From contig JAHBSF010000005.1 in assembly GCA_019639255.1 (NCBI GenBank), positions 1 through 64,000 of the forward strand: a stretch of 64,000 bases of DNA. Direction: 5' to 3'. Under the pieces are notes generated by a model. That model was not told where the DNA came from. It did not search any database and saw only the letters and a program-made list of their open reading frames with translations. This DNA is from Acidobacteriota bacterium. Its GTDB lineage: Bacteria; Acidobacteriota; Blastocatellia; RBC074. Below are positions 14,710 through 24,122 of this stretch, in pieces (positions within the stretch are counted from its first letter, which is position 1; each line of letters opens with the position of its first letter). The position numbers were made by a program, and so were the translations under genes.

Positions 14710-16476
14710 ATGGATTTGTTTTGCCTCCACGCAGTAATCGGGGAAGCGGCGCCGCTGCTCATTGGGCGCCGATTGCATCGGGCTTATGAAAGCGATGAGA
14801 GGGAGATTGCTCTGGATTTCAACTTGCGCGACGGGAGGAAGCTCCTTATTTCTACCGATCCGCAACGCCTGTCGATCCATTTGACTTCGCGCCCATTGCG
14901 GGGCGTCAATCCTGCGTATTCCAAACCCAGAACCGACAGCGCATTCCCTGCCCTGCTCAAAAAGCATTTACGCCCTCGCCGTGTCACCACGGCGGAACTG
15001 CTTGGTTATGACCGGGTAGTTCGCCTAGTATTCTCAGAAGACCGGATAATGGATGATGACCCCGGATCCGATGACGGTTCTGATTCGCTCGAAGGTGAAA
15101 TGCACCTCTACATTCAATTGACCGGCAGGAGCGCAGACGCTGTATTGACGCGCGGTACGGATGCAATTGCATCGTTGCGCCGACGCGAGCTTAACCACGG
15201 CTACGTTCCTCCATCTCCCCCTACAGATCTGTTTGACCCGTTTCTTTTATCCGAACCTCAGTGGCTTGCAATTATCGAGCGAAGCGGAAGCGTTTTTGAC
15301 GCCGGTCTGCGCCTGATAGGGTTTACGGAACTTTACGCGCGCGAACTTGAGTATCTGGCCCGAAAAAAGGGGGCGTGGAAGGCACTCGAGGCCATTCGCT
15401 CCGGCCTGGAATACCGCGATTCCCGTGCGTTCATTTACTCCCGCATTCCGATCACTGAATTCGAGCGCACAATCGGCCGGGAGGATGTGGAACTTATCCT
15501 GACGACAATCAGGTTGGAGCATTTATCCGGATATGCGGTGCAGGAATTTGATTCGGCGAATGAAGCGGCAGATCGTTATTTCCGGCTAAAACAATCACAT
15601 GCGGAGTTTTCAGCTCAACGCCGTCGTACGCGTACGGTGCTTGTCGGATCTTTGAAGAAGCTCGAAACCCTGCGCAGCAAATTGCAGGCTGAACTTCAAA
15701 ATCTATCGTCGGTTGAAATCAGTCAACGCAGGGGAGAGTTGTTGCTTTCCAACCTGCACCAGGCCGAAAAAGTCGGGGACTCGTTCCTGGTCGTCGATTA
15801 CTATCAGCCCGATGCTCCGCGCATCGCAATACCTGCCGAGGGACGCCCGACCGCTCGCGAGGCGGCGGATCATTACTTCAAACTTGCGCGAAAGGCCCGC
15901 AACGGACGCAAGGCCATCGGTGAAAGAATTCCGGCAATCGAAGCCGAAATCTCAGCAAAGAACTTGCTGCTTGAAAAAATGGAACGATGCGTCGAACCGG
16001 ACCAGTTGCTGCGGCTTTCCGCAAATACAGCAACCCTCCGGTCCCCCTCGTCCAGGTCTCGCTCGACGGGAACTGAAACCAAAACAAAGGTTTCTGAAAA
16101 GATACCCGGCGCTCGCCGCTACCGCACAAGCGACGGTTATGAAGTGCTCGTGGGGCGAACCGACCGCGACAATGACTACCTGACCCTGCGCGTGGCAAAA
16201 TCACTCGATCTATGGTTTCATGCTGCGGATTATCCCGGTTCGCACGTAGTGTTGCGCAACCCGAAACGCACAACGGTGCCGCAGCGCAGCATCGTAGAGG
16301 CCGCGCAGCTTGCCGCAAAATTCAGCCAGGCGCGCAATGATACAAGAGTTGCGGTCAATTACTGCGAAAAGAAGTTCGTTTCCAAACCCAAGGGTTTTGC
16401 ACCCGGACAGGTGCGCCTCTCCTCGTTCAAGACGGTAATGGTCGAACCGCGCGAACTCGACGACCGCGTCTTTTGA
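14710..16476 (+). CDS. rqcH: NFACT-family ribosome quality control protein (RqcH-like)
   Basis: This 588-residue protein has the domain order of the NFACT/Rqc2 family, older name fibronectin-binding protein. In bacteria RqcH recruits tRNA-Ala to obstructed 50S subunits and adds C-terminal Ala tails that mark stalled peptides for degradation. Visible here are the NFACT-N domain, a central region with coiled-coil character (about 290-430), and the C-terminal NFACT-R domain with DLWFHAADYPGSHVVLRNP near residue 498. The family's N-terminal NPxxLTxxL-like region is less clear, so activity in Ala tailing is inferred. The ATG at 14710 lies just past the previous gene. Confidence 0.85.
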   Translation: MDLFCLHAVIGEAAPLLIGRRLHRAYESDEREIALDFNLRDGRKLLISTDPQRLSIHLTSRPLRGVNPAYSKPRTDSAFPALLKKHLRPRRVTTAELLGYDRVVRLVFSEDRIMDDDPGSDDGSDSLEGEMHLYIQLTGRSADAVLTRGTDAIASLRRRELNHGYVPPSPPTDLFDPFLLSEPQWLAIIERSGSVFDAGLRLIGFTELYARELEYLARKKGAWKALEAIRSGLEYRDSRAFIYSRIPITEFERTIGREDVELILTTIRLEHLSGYAVQEFDSANEAADRYFRLKQSHAEFSAQRRRTRTVLVGSLKKLETLRSKLQAELQNLSSVEISQRRGELLLSNLHQAEKVGDSFLVVDYYQPDAPRIAIPAEGRPTAREAADHYFKLARKARNGRKAIGERIPAIEAEISAKNLLLEKMERCVEPDQLLRLSANTATLRSPSSRSRSTGTETKTKVSEKIPGARRYRTSDGYEVLVGRTDRDNDYLTLRVAKSLDLWFHAADYPGSHVVLRNPKRTTVPQRSIVEAAQLAAKFSQARNDTRVAVNYCEKKFVSKPKGFAPGQVRLSSFKTVMVEPRELDDRVF

Positions 16477-16492
16477 CGCCTATAACAAATCA

Positions 16493-17095
16493 TCAAACAG
16501 TGTTGACGCCCGAATCGGCCCGTCTGCGCATTGCAAAATATGACGCGATGGCGCCAATGCCCATTCCAAGCAGATCCCATTGAAGGTCGTTGGCCGTATC
16601 GTACGCGCCGTGTATGCGCATCCCGGGCTCCGGGTGCATATATTTGTCGTCCCACAACTCGATCACTTCATAAAATCCGGCGAGTGTAAAAACCGTAGTA
16701 AAGGCAAAGAATGCGATCCAGCCAACGGGCAACTTGTACGCTTTTACATCGAATCTTGCTTTCAGCAGCCATACGATTGCCGGGATAACGAGCGCAGAAA
16801 CCAGGCAATGCGCAATCTCATCGTACTGAACGAGCTCAAATCTCCGGTTATACCATCCGAAATAATTTCCTATGGCATCCACCTCTATCGCAGCCAGAAG
16901 CGTCAGCACTATCCACAACGGAGCACTTACGCCGTATCGTGCCCGGAGAAAAAAACGGAATGCCAGCAGCAGGGCCAGTCCTGCCGGGGAGCTGATCCAT
17001 ATCGGAAGATATGCAAGACGTAAAAGAAACCAACTGCCTGCAACAACAAAAAAAGCGATGGCTACAGAGTCAAACCATTTGCCGGGTTTCGTCAT
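16493..17095 (-). CDS. DUF2238 (YjdF-like) integral membrane protein
   Basis: This 200-residue protein has about five hydrophobic segments and the conserved polar motifs of the DUF2238/YjdF family: YDEIAHCLVSALVIPA in the middle and FYEVIELWDD followed by YDTANDLQWDLLGMGIGA near the C-terminus. The conserved acidic and His residues inside the membrane suggest an enzyme or metal-binding role, but the family function is unknown. Its start overlaps the end of the upstream gene by 26 bp, which implies translational coupling. Its 3' end lies 16 bp from that of convergent rqcH. Confidence 0.8.
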   Translation of the reverse strand: MTKPGKWFDSVAIAFFVVAGSWFLLRLAYLPIWISSPAGLALLLAFRFFLRARYGVSAPLWIVLTLLAAIEVDAIGNYFGWYNRRFELVQYDEIAHCLVSALVIPAIVWLLKARFDVKAYKLPVGWIAFFAFTTVFTLAGFYEVIELWDDKYMHPEPGMRIHGAYDTANDLQWDLLGMGIGAIASYFAMRRRADSGVNTV

Positions 17096-18848
17096 TTGCG
17101 GCTCCTTTTTCGGTCCCTGCGGCGCGCATCTTCAAATATTTTCGGCAGGCCATTCCCGCTGCGAGCAATACCAATGCGGCAAACGTCATAGCCGCGCCCA
17201 GGCGACGATCGGCGGTTGCAAGAAAATCCAGCGTTAGAGTGTGAGTTCCCGCCGGCATATCAAGCACGATTTCCCCGACTCGACCGGTTCTGATGGAAAC
17301 CGGTTCGCCGTTGATCCGCGCCGTCCAACCCGGATAGTTGGAGATGCGCACAGATACAACCGATGTGGATTCATTCCGGAAAACGATTCTGCGCGATTCC
17401 GGCAACCATTGCTCTATGGATGCCTCGCCCGCCCCGGCTACAAATTCAACCGCCGGCCTGTCCGGCAGCAAGCGCGGCGAATCACGCGGCGCCGTAGCGT
17501 AATAAGATGTATCAGGCCAGGACCTGAACGCTTCTGCCCCGTATGTCGGGCCGACGACCCGATCATAGCTGACACACAGGGCCGCAACGAGCACTGCGCC
17601 AACAACTAATGCACAGCAGAAACGCGCAACTGCGTATCCGGATAATACCGTTGATTTTCGCCATTCCCAGCAAAACGCCGTCAGCATGGCTGTGGAGGCG
17701 GCGGTCAATGCGAGCATCCTCCAGGAAAAAACCCCGATCTCTATCTTTGGAATAAGGCTGCCCAAGGGGCGTGAAAATACGGTCATCATCCAGCTTGCAA
17801 TCAACCCGGCGGCGATCCACGGCGCCGCAGCCTTTATATTTACCCCGCGCCGCTTCAAAAAAACCGCGAACAACGAGATGAGGACAATCAGGATCAGCGT
17901 CACAAGCCAGATGTGGTTGATCCTGTGCAGAAACCCGTCTCCCTGATGATCGTAGCGCATGGAGCTAAACAGAAAAACGTAGCTCTCGTGATAGGGAAAC
18001 GATTGAACGATATCCTCTGAATGAATGTATTTCTGCTCGATAACGGCAGGATAAATATAGACGCCTGCCAGAAGTGTGCCGACTGCAATCGCAGCAAGTA
18101 TCGTACAGGCGGTCCGGAGCCTTTTTTTCATCAACAAATACACCGCGCCTACAGGCCCCCAGATCAGCGCAAACTGATAGGCGGTTGGAGGGTGGGAGAA
18201 AATGAACAATCCCCAACATAAAGCCAGCCCCACAAACGCGGTGATTATTTCGGGACGAAGGCCCAAGGGGGCGAAACCTGCGGATTCAGGGTGCGCGCGA
18301 TCATTTTCGTCGATGAGATCCCAGGCATATTTAAGAGCGAGCGGAGTCCATATGAAGCTGAAGCACTCGGCGACTGCACCGCGCTGGTAAACATTTATCA
18401 GATGATATGGCGCGAAGATGTACACAAACATACCGATGTATGCCGCCGCAGGACTGAAAAAGCGGCGCGCGAGACTATAGAAAGCCAGACCCGATGCCGC
18501 CATCAATGTCATATAGAGCGCCATAAGGACGTTCCGCCAGTCTCCGAGAAAGAAATAAAACAGCGAGGTGAGATAATAGGTGGCCGGTGGATAAAAAACG
18601 GTTGTAGGGGCCCCGAACCCGCTTCGGGTGTCCTCCTGCCATCTGGGGTAAGGATTTCCGGCGATCAGGGCGCGATGGAAGCCTTTCATTTGATTGACGT
18701 GCATGGCCAGATCGTGCGCAGCGGGCATCTCACCGCCCGGTCTCCCATCAGTCGACTGACCGCCGATGTAGAAATAAGGCAATATCGCAATGGCCGAAAA
18801 CAGGAATGCTGCGGCAAATACCGCTGAGGATTGAAACCTGTACTGCAT
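17070..18848 (-). CDS. PTPS-related-type multi-pass membrane protein
   Basis: This 592-residue protein has about ten hydrophobic helices, a large N-terminal loop with HDLAMHVNQMKGFHRALIAG and a C-terminal soluble domain rich in beta strands. It fits the bacterial integral-membrane family labelled 6-pyruvoyl-tetrahydropterin synthase related, which resembles GT-C glycosyltransferases and YfhO-like proteins; the name does not imply pterin synthesis. The loop after helix 1 with paired acidic/His residues and PRWQED is typical of GT-C folds. With the GT4 glycosyltransferase across the divergent spacer, a cell-envelope glycan role is plausible but unproven. Confidence 0.7.
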   Translation of the reverse strand: MQYRFQSSAVFAAAFLFSAIAILPYFYIGGQSTDGRPGGEMPAAHDLAMHVNQMKGFHRALIAGNPYPRWQEDTRSGFGAPTTVFYPPATYYLTSLFYFFLGDWRNVLMALYMTLMAASGLAFYSLARRFFSPAAAYIGMFVYIFAPYHLINVYQRGAVAECFSFIWTPLALKYAWDLIDENDRAHPESAGFAPLGLRPEIITAFVGLALCWGLFIFSHPPTAYQFALIWGPVGAVYLLMKKRLRTACTILAAIAVGTLLAGVYIYPAVIEQKYIHSEDIVQSFPYHESYVFLFSSMRYDHQGDGFLHRINHIWLVTLILIVLISLFAVFLKRRGVNIKAAAPWIAAGLIASWMMTVFSRPLGSLIPKIEIGVFSWRMLALTAASTAMLTAFCWEWRKSTVLSGYAVARFCCALVVGAVLVAALCVSYDRVVGPTYGAEAFRSWPDTSYYATAPRDSPRLLPDRPAVEFVAGAGEASIEQWLPESRRIVFRNESTSVVSVRISNYPGWTARINGEPVSIRTGRVGEIVLDMPAGTHTLTLDFLATADRRLGAAMTFAALVLLAAGMACRKYLKMRAAGTEKGAANDETRQMV

Positions 18849-18962
18849 ATTTATTTTTGAGGTCCAATTCAGGGTCTACATGGTGAAGACAAACGCGCCA
18901 GCTATCAACCCGCGCAGGAAAAAATTTGTAATTGACGGAACGTGCATGGTATCTAAATTAAT

Positions 18963-19090
18963 CCACACGACATCGGGACATGAAAGAAAGATAACGGAAC
19001 AAACGAAATGAGACGAAAATTACGGAAAAGTTGAATATTTTCGTCTGTTCCGTCTTATTTCGTCTGTTCCGTTATCTCTCTTATAGTCTC
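18963..19090. repeat. type-A intergenic inverted repeat, copy 2 (divergent promoter region)
   Basis: The left arm has AAAGAAAGATAACGGAACAA and the right arm TCTGTTCCGTTATCTCTCTT. An outer motif AATCCACACGACATCGGGAC precedes the left arm. The element lies between two divergent genes, so it cannot be acting simply as a terminator here. Arms pair imperfectly in the inner half. Confidence 0.88.
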
Positions 19091-19129
19091 ACTCTTTGAA
19101 CCAATCTTTTAAGGATCGATTTAAGCCGC

Positions 19130-20263
19130 ATGCGTATTGCGATAGACGCCATTCCGCTGGTATCTGCGAAAACCGGAATCGGACATTACACGGACTCGCT
19201 TGCAACCTGGCTTGCACGAACTCACCCGGACCACACCTACGATCTGATTTCACCGTTCGATTTCCAGTTCGAGCCTACAAACGGGACGCGACCGCCTAAT
19301 CTGATCAAGCGTTTTACTCCTGTTCGCTCCCTGTTCCGTAAGTGGTGGCTTGTAGGTTTGCCCTCGCTGCTGCAGATTTCGCCCGTAGATCTTTTCCATG
19401 GAACCAACTACTGCATTCCGCTCTGGGCGCCGTGCGCATCGGTTGTAACGATTCACGACTTGTCTCTTTTTACCCAGTCGTCAACTCATGAAGCTGAGAA
19501 TGTCAGGCGAGGCAGACGCAGGATTCCGGTGATGGCGAGGCGCGCCGACAAAATTATTGTTCCAAGCGAATGGACAATGCAGGAGACCGTGGCGCATTTG
19601 GGCATCCGCGAGGATCGAATATCCGTTATCTACGAGGCGGCCAGGGAGAACATGCATCCGGTGGACGAAAGTGAAGCACGACAGGTACTGGAAAAATACA
19701 AGCTGACGAAGCCTTATCTGCTTTACGTCGGAACAATCGAACCGCGCAAGAATCTGACAGTGCTGATAAGGGCATTCGACCAGATTCTGCGATCAACCGA
19801 ACACCGCCCGACGCTTGCGCTTTGCGGCGGGCGCGGATGGCTCGATGACAACGTATTCGGACTGGTTGACGAACTGAAAATCGGCGATGCAGTGCGCTTT
19901 ACCGGCTATATCCCCGATGAAGATCTGCCCGCGCTTTATTCACAGTCTGAGATGTTTCTGTACCCGTCGCTTTATGAAGGATTTGGTCTGCCGCCTCTTG
20001 AGGCGATGGCCTGCGGAACGCCTGTGATTACGAGCAATACTACGAGCCTGCCGGAGGTGGTAGGAGAAGCAGGCCTTACAATTTCGCCCAGGGACTGGCG
20101 CGCCCTTGCGGCGGCAATAGCACGATGGCTCGGCAATCCTGAGGAAAGGCTGTATTTTCGAAGCGCCGGCCTGCATCGAGCCGCGCAGTTTTCCTGGGAA
20201 CGAGCGGCTAACGAGACGCAGACCGTGTATGATGAAGTCTTTCGCAAACGGCAGGCGCAATAA
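19130..20263 (+). CDS. GT4-family glycosyltransferase
   Basis: This 377-residue GT-B glycosyltransferase probably transfers an activated sugar to a lipid- or polysaccharide-linked acceptor at the inner membrane. The N-terminal domain begins [20 protein letters not shown] with the Gly-rich loop. The C-terminal nucleotide-sugar domain has [14 protein letters not shown] (about residue 196) and the retaining E-x7-E motif ([20 protein letters not shown], about 282). Length and motifs fit GT4; sugar and acceptor are unknown. It is followed by the coiled-coil methyltransferase, so both may act in one surface-glycan pathway. Confidence 0.88.
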   Translation: MRIAIDAIPLVSAKTGIGHYTDSLATWLARTHPDHTYDLISPFDFQFEPTNGTRPPNLIKRFTPVRSLFRKWWLVGLPSLLQISPVDLFHGTNYCIPLWAPCASVVTIHDLSLFTQSSTHEAENVRRGRRRIPVMARRADKIIVPSEWTMQETVAHLGIREDRISVIYEAARENMHPVDESEARQVLEKYKLTKPYLLYVGTIEPRKNLTVLIRAFDQILRSTEHRPTLALCGGRGWLDDNVFGLVDELKIGDAVRFTGYIPDEDLPALYSQSEMFLYPSLYEGFGLPPLEAMACGTPVITSNTTSLPEVVGEAGLTISPRDWRALAAAIARWLGNPEERLYFRSAGLHRAAQFSWERAANETQTVYDEVFRKRQAQ

Positions 20264-20308
20264 CGCTAGACCAATCCACCGGAGTTTTGTACAAAGCGTG
20301 AGACAGCA

Positions 20309-20408
20309 GGAGGGATAACGGAACAAACGAAATAAGACGGAAACTACGAAAGTATTCAGCTTTTCTGTAAATTTTGGTTTTTTCGATTGTTCCGTTATCT
20401 ACCTTTTA
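20309..20408. repeat. type-A intergenic inverted repeat, copy 3
   Basis: The left arm GGATAACGGAACAAACGAAA and the right arm ATTGTTCCGTTATC are conserved, while the inner part is more decayed. Downstream flank CCTGAAGTCGTGTAGAG is the reverse complement of the upstream flank of copy 1. It lies between two co-directional genes, and the frame of the downstream gene remains open through it by chance. Confidence 0.85.
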
Positions 20409-20445
20409 TGTCCTGAAGTCGTGTAGAGCGGTTCAGTCAACACCT

Positions 20446-22500
20446 ATGAGTCGGATCAAAACAATTTCGCGGAATATCAGGCTGCTACTGGCTGACGATT
20501 TTCTCAAACGATGGGAATCTCAGGATCAACACATAGCTGAAGGCGCAGAGCAGGCCGGCGCTCAGGTAGTGGACCTTGAGCATCGAATGGTTGAAAGGAT
20601 CGGCGAAGTCGAACGGCGGGCAGACGCATACGAGCAGGCGCTCGACCAACGCATCGAGGAACGGTTTACTGCGATTGATAAAAGGATCGAGGAATACCAG
20701 GCAGCCCTCGATGCCAGAATTGAAGTGCGACTTCTCGGCGCCGAACGCGATGCGGAAGACCGCGCGTCCGCTCTCGAACGGCAAATCAATGAACGAGCCG
20801 ATGGATTCGAGACGGCGATTTCGCGTCGCGCGGATGAATTCGAAGAAGTATTGACGCAACGAACAAACTCCTTCGAAGCCGCTTCGGCGCATAGAGCCGA
20901 TGAATACGAGCACTCGATCGCCGACCGTCTTACGGAGTTTGAAACTTCGCTTTCCCAACGAGCCGATGATTACGAGGAAACCATCGACAGCCGGCTCGAA
21001 GCCCACTATGCGGAAATGGAAAAGCGCGGTGAACAATTGCGGGCGGATCTTTTAGCCCGCGCCGAGCAGTTTGAGTCCGGCGCAACCAAACGCGCAGACG
21101 ATTATGAAGCCGCTCTAGACGCCCGCGTCGAGGAACGATTTGCTGCGGCGGAGTTGCGACTTGATACCCGGACCGAAGAAGCTGAAAACAGGCTGGGCGG
21201 CGAGTTCGCCGCCGCAATCGAACGATTGGACAAGCGCTTCGATGAACGTGTTACATCTACGGACGTGCGCCTGGATGAGCGTTTCGTAAGGATCGAGAGA
21301 CGCATCGATGAAAGGTACGTTTCTCTCGAACAACGCAGCGATGCGCGTATGGAAGCACACGAGCGCCTGGTCGACGGCAAGCTGCATCAGCGGTCGCAGG
21401 ATATCGTGGACCGGACGGATCTGATGCTCCAGATCTTCGATCAGAGACTCGACCGGATGCGAAGGGAGCTGATCAGGTCGAATACTCAATCCGAACCGGC
21501 TCCGTCTAAGACTCCTGAAATCATTTCGCCCCGGAATACTGACGTAGAAGGCTCTCCTTTTGAAAGCGCGTCCCCGGCGCTGCAGCTCACATCGTTCAGA
21601 AAACTTGCCGAAAACGGCGCCGCCGAATTAAAACTTACAAAAACCGGAACCACCTCACTCTACGAACAGATCCTTTCGTGGAAAAAAATCGCGCACGAAG
21701 GGATGCTTGAATTTACACCCGATGAGCAGGAAACCGCAGATTACATACTCAGCTTTCTTGCCGATCCCGAGGAAATCCATTACGCACGTCAGCACCTCAG
21801 ACGCTTTATAGCGACCCTCGAGCGAATTCCTCCGGCGCAGAGTTCAAGCGATCGCCTGCTGGAACTTGGGAGCCTGTCGCACATCGCTCCGGCGATAAAA
21901 AAATATTGCGGATATAAGGAGATTCATTGCGCCGATCTCTGGGATGGAGATGCTGTAGAAACACAATCAGTAACACAGATCGACGGCGGCGAGACTCACA
22001 CGTTTGAATTGAGGAACTTCAACGTAGAAGCCGACGTGTTTCCTTACCCCGACGCATACTTCCGCGTCGTGCTTTGCTGCGAACTGATCGAGCACCTGCG
22101 GCGCGATCCCATGCACATGCTCTGGGAATGCAATCGCGTGCTGCAGCCGGAAGGATATCTGCTCCTGACTACGCCGAACATAGCAAGCGCAAGAGCGATC
22201 GAGGGGCTGCTCGTAGGATGCGCGCCCTACCTGCTTGCGCAGTACAACATCCACGAGACCGCCGATCAGCACAACCGGGAATATGCCCCCTATGAAGTGG
22301 GCGTAGCGCTCGCGGCCGCCGGGTTCCACGTCGTGGCGCTCGAAACCGCCGATGTATGGATGCGCTCGAATCCGGCAATTCTGGACCTGCTGCGCCAGGT
22401 GGAAATCACCACGGAGTTGCGCGGAGACAACATTTTCGCTCTCGCGCAAAAGGTTTCACCCCCGGTCGAGCGTTATCCGAAGGAACTGTATACCGAGTGA
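20446..22500 (+). CDS. hendecad coiled-coil / SAM methyltransferase fusion
   Basis: About 684 residues from the ATG at 20446; earlier in-frame codons fall inside the intergenic repeat. Residues about 45-340 form a very regular charged coiled coil with an 11-residue period, roughly 20 copies of units such as RADEFEEVLTQ and RADDYEAALDA, with one phase shift. Residues about 440-684 are a class I SAM methyltransferase: RLLELGSLSH (motif I, degenerate), a mid-domain Asp-rich strand, FPYPDAYFRVVLCCELIEHL and LQPEGYLLLTTPN. The neighbouring GT4 gene suggests modification of a surface glycan. WbdD of E. coli, which caps O-antigen and measures its length with a coiled coil, is a useful but inverted-order comparison. 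Acceptor unknown. Confidence 0.8.
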   Translation: MSRIKTISRNIRLLLADDFLKRWESQDQHIAEGAEQAGAQVVDLEHRMVERIGEVERRADAYEQALDQRIEERFTAIDKRIEEYQAALDARIEVRLLGAERDAEDRASALERQINERADGFETAISRRADEFEEVLTQRTNSFEAASAHRADEYEHSIADRLTEFETSLSQRADDYEETIDSRLEAHYAEMEKRGEQLRADLLARAEQFESGATKRADDYEAALDARVEERFAAAELRLDTRTEEAENRLGGEFAAAIERLDKRFDERVTSTDVRLDERFVRIERRIDERYVSLEQRSDARMEAHERLVDGKLHQRSQDIVDRTDLMLQIFDQRLDRMRRELIRSNTQSEPAPSKTPEIISPRNTDVEGSPFESASPALQLTSFRKLAENGAAELKLTKTGTTSLYEQILSWKKIAHEGMLEFTPDEQETADYILSFLADPEEIHYARQHLRRFIATLERIPPAQSSSDRLLELGSLSHIAPAIKKYCGYKEIHCADLWDGDAVETQSVTQIDGGETHTFELRNFNVEADVFPYPDAYFRVVLCCELIEHLRRDPMHMLWECNRVLQPEGYLLLTTPNIASARAIEGLLVGCAPYLLAQYNIHETADQHNREYAPYEVGVALAAAGFHVVALETADVWMRSNPAILDLLRQVEITTELRGDNIFALAQKVSPPVERYPKELYTE

Positions 22501-23498
22501 TCGACAACCGCACCGAAGGAGACGCCAACCGCATCGCCGAGGAAGGCGGATTCGAGTTCACGGTCGAACCGGCCGAGGAAGGCAGCCGCCTTGATTCCTA
22601 CCTTGCAGCAAGATTGCCCGGCCGCAGTCGCGTACAGATACAGCGTGCAATAGAGTGCGACCTGATATCCGTAAATGACCGGAATACGAAAGCAAGTTAC
22701 AGGATACACGCGGGGGACAGAGTAGAAGGAGACCTGCTGCCCACCGCACCGCTTGCAGCCCGGGCTGAAGCAATTCCGCTTGCAATTTTGTATGAAGATG
22801 ACCAGATAGTGGTAATCAACAAGCCCGCAGGCATGGTTGTTCATCCGGGTGCGGGCATCAGTTCCGGGACCTTGGCCAACGCGCTCGTTCACCATCTGAA
22901 TGTCGGAGGGAACGTCTCCGGTTCGGGAGATCCGTCGCGTCCGGGCATAGTCCACCGGCTGGACCAGGGAACTTCGGGCCTGCTCGTAGCGGCGAAGAAC
23001 GAATCGGCGCAACTATACCTCTCAAGACAGTTCGCCGACCGCAATGTGGAAAAAAAGTATTTGGCGCTCGTCTACGGCCGTCTTGCAACTGACCAGGGGC
23101 GCATCGAGGCGCCGATAGGTAGGGACACGCGCAATCGTACCCGTATGGCTGTCAGGGAGAACGGCGGCGGGCGCTATGCGCTGACTTTGTACCGGGTACA
23201 GAGGCGAAAGAAGGATTTCACATTACTGGATGTGGAAATTAAAACCGGCCGAACTCACCAGATTCGCGTACATCTTGCCCATATGGGACATCCCGTGGTC
23301 GGTGATTCAACATACGACAACGGGCGAGGCAAGTCGCTGAAAGACCCTCGAATGCGTGCGGCCATCGCAGCGCTGGGTCGGCCGTTTCTCCACGCCGCTT
23401 ACCTTGCCTTCCTGCACCCCGCAACCGGTCAGCGGATGGAGTTCTTCGCGGATATGCCGGACGAACTACAGAATTTTCTTGCCGGCCTCAGCGATTGA
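22497..23498 (+). CDS. rluD: RluD-type 23S rRNA pseudouridine synthase
   Basis: RluD-type enzymes isomerise uridines in 23S rRNA helix 69. The GTG at 22497 overlaps the upstream stop as GTGA, giving 333 residues and translational coupling; a longer reading upstream lies inside the methyltransferase gene. An S4 RNA-binding domain occupies residues about 20-85 (SRLDSYLAARLPGRSRVQIQ). The catalytic domain contains GIVHRLDQGTSGLLVAAKN with the nucleophilic Asp, and KTGRTHQIRVHLAHMGHPVV. RluD versus other RluA-family members (RluC, a YlyB-like enzyme) cannot be separated with certainty here. Confidence 0.88.
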   Translation: MIDNRTEGDANRIAEEGGFEFTVEPAEEGSRLDSYLAARLPGRSRVQIQRAIECDLISVNDRNTKASYRIHAGDRVEGDLLPTAPLAARAEAIPLAILYEDDQIVVINKPAGMVVHPGAGISSGTLANALVHHLNVGGNVSGSGDPSRPGIVHRLDQGTSGLLVAAKNESAQLYLSRQFADRNVEKKYLALVYGRLATDQGRIEAPIGRDTRNRTRMAVRENGGGRYALTLYRVQRRKKDFTLLDVEIKTGRTHQIRVHLAHMGHPVVGDSTYDNGRGKSLKDPRMRAAIAALGRPFLHAAYLAFLHPATGQRMEFFADMPDELQNFLAGLSD

Positions 23499-23541
23499 CA
23501 CTCTGCATTCAAGCCTGCCGACTGTAGATGGAGAGTGTCAA
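23495..23541. terminator. convergent-stop palindrome between rluD and the DUF1232 gene
   Basis: TTGACACTCT (23495-23504) and AGAGTGTCAA (23532-23541) are exact 10-bp reverse complements. Each arm contains the stop codon of one of the convergent genes (TGA for rluD, TCA for the opposite strand). It could work as a bidirectional terminator or 3'-end stabiliser, although no U-run follows. Confidence 0.6.
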
Positions 23542-24026
23542 TTCGCCATTTCCCGTCCAAGCTTGTCGCGCTCTACCTCGATCGACGACGGCGCCGCAGG
23601 AGATGACAGCACGCCGCCGGTTTTTATCCGCGGCGCAATTTCAACTCGACCCAGCAAAATATACCTGATGCGTTTCGGCAAAACGTACTGCGCGGCGCGT
23701 ACGATCTTTTCAACCAATGAAGCCAAATCGCCGCTCCCCTCCCAATGTTCGCGTATTACGTCCTGCGGGGATCTTGCAAGCAGGCGCAAAATTACCAACG
23801 ATACCAGGTAGACGTCATCCACCTGACCGAGGAACGGGATCATATCGGGGAGTGCGTCTATAGGGGAAATCACGTAAACGATCGTGCCAAGCAAAAGCGC
23901 CTTTTCGGCCGTCGGAACGCGACCGTCCCTGAACAGCCTGGCCAGGAGCTTCAGAAAGTTTGGAATCAGCAGCAACCCGCGCTTGAGTATCCCGCGAGCT
24001 TCCCGTTTTTCACCTTTATCCGTCAT
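23538..24026 (-). CDS. DUF1232 (YkvA-like) membrane-associated protein
   Basis: This 162-residue protein carries the DUF1232 signature VYVISPIDALPDMIPFLGQVDD near residue 50, preceded and followed by hydrophobic segments that probably insert in the membrane. The C-terminal 60 residues are hydrophilic and less conserved. The family function is unknown. The 3' end meets rluD tail to tail with stop codons inside a shared palindrome. Confidence 0.85.
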   Translation of the reverse strand: MTDKGEKREARGILKRGLLLIPNFLKLLARLFRDGRVPTAEKALLLGTIVYVISPIDALPDMIPFLGQVDDVYLVSLVILRLLARSPQDVIREHWEGSGDLASLVEKIVRAAQYVLPKRIRYILLGRVEIAPRIKTGGVLSSPAAPSSIEVERDKLGREMAN

Positions 24027-24122
24027 CGACTCTTCCCTCCTCCATTTGCCCGCGCCCGCGCCCGGTGATTAAATAGTCCGGAAAGTATTTAATCATCGAG
24101 CGAAGGATTCTTCAATAACGCT

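Noticed and set aside
17070-18848. Pterin synthesis role from the PTPS-related family name
   Set aside because: The protein is a multi-pass membrane protein with a GT-C-like layout and lacks the zinc-binding His residues of 6-pyruvoyl-tetrahydropterin synthase.
20374-20445. Earlier start of the coiled-coil methyltransferase
   Set aside because: The added 24 codons lie in repeat copy 3 and its flank; the ATG at 20446 begins a plausible N-terminus.
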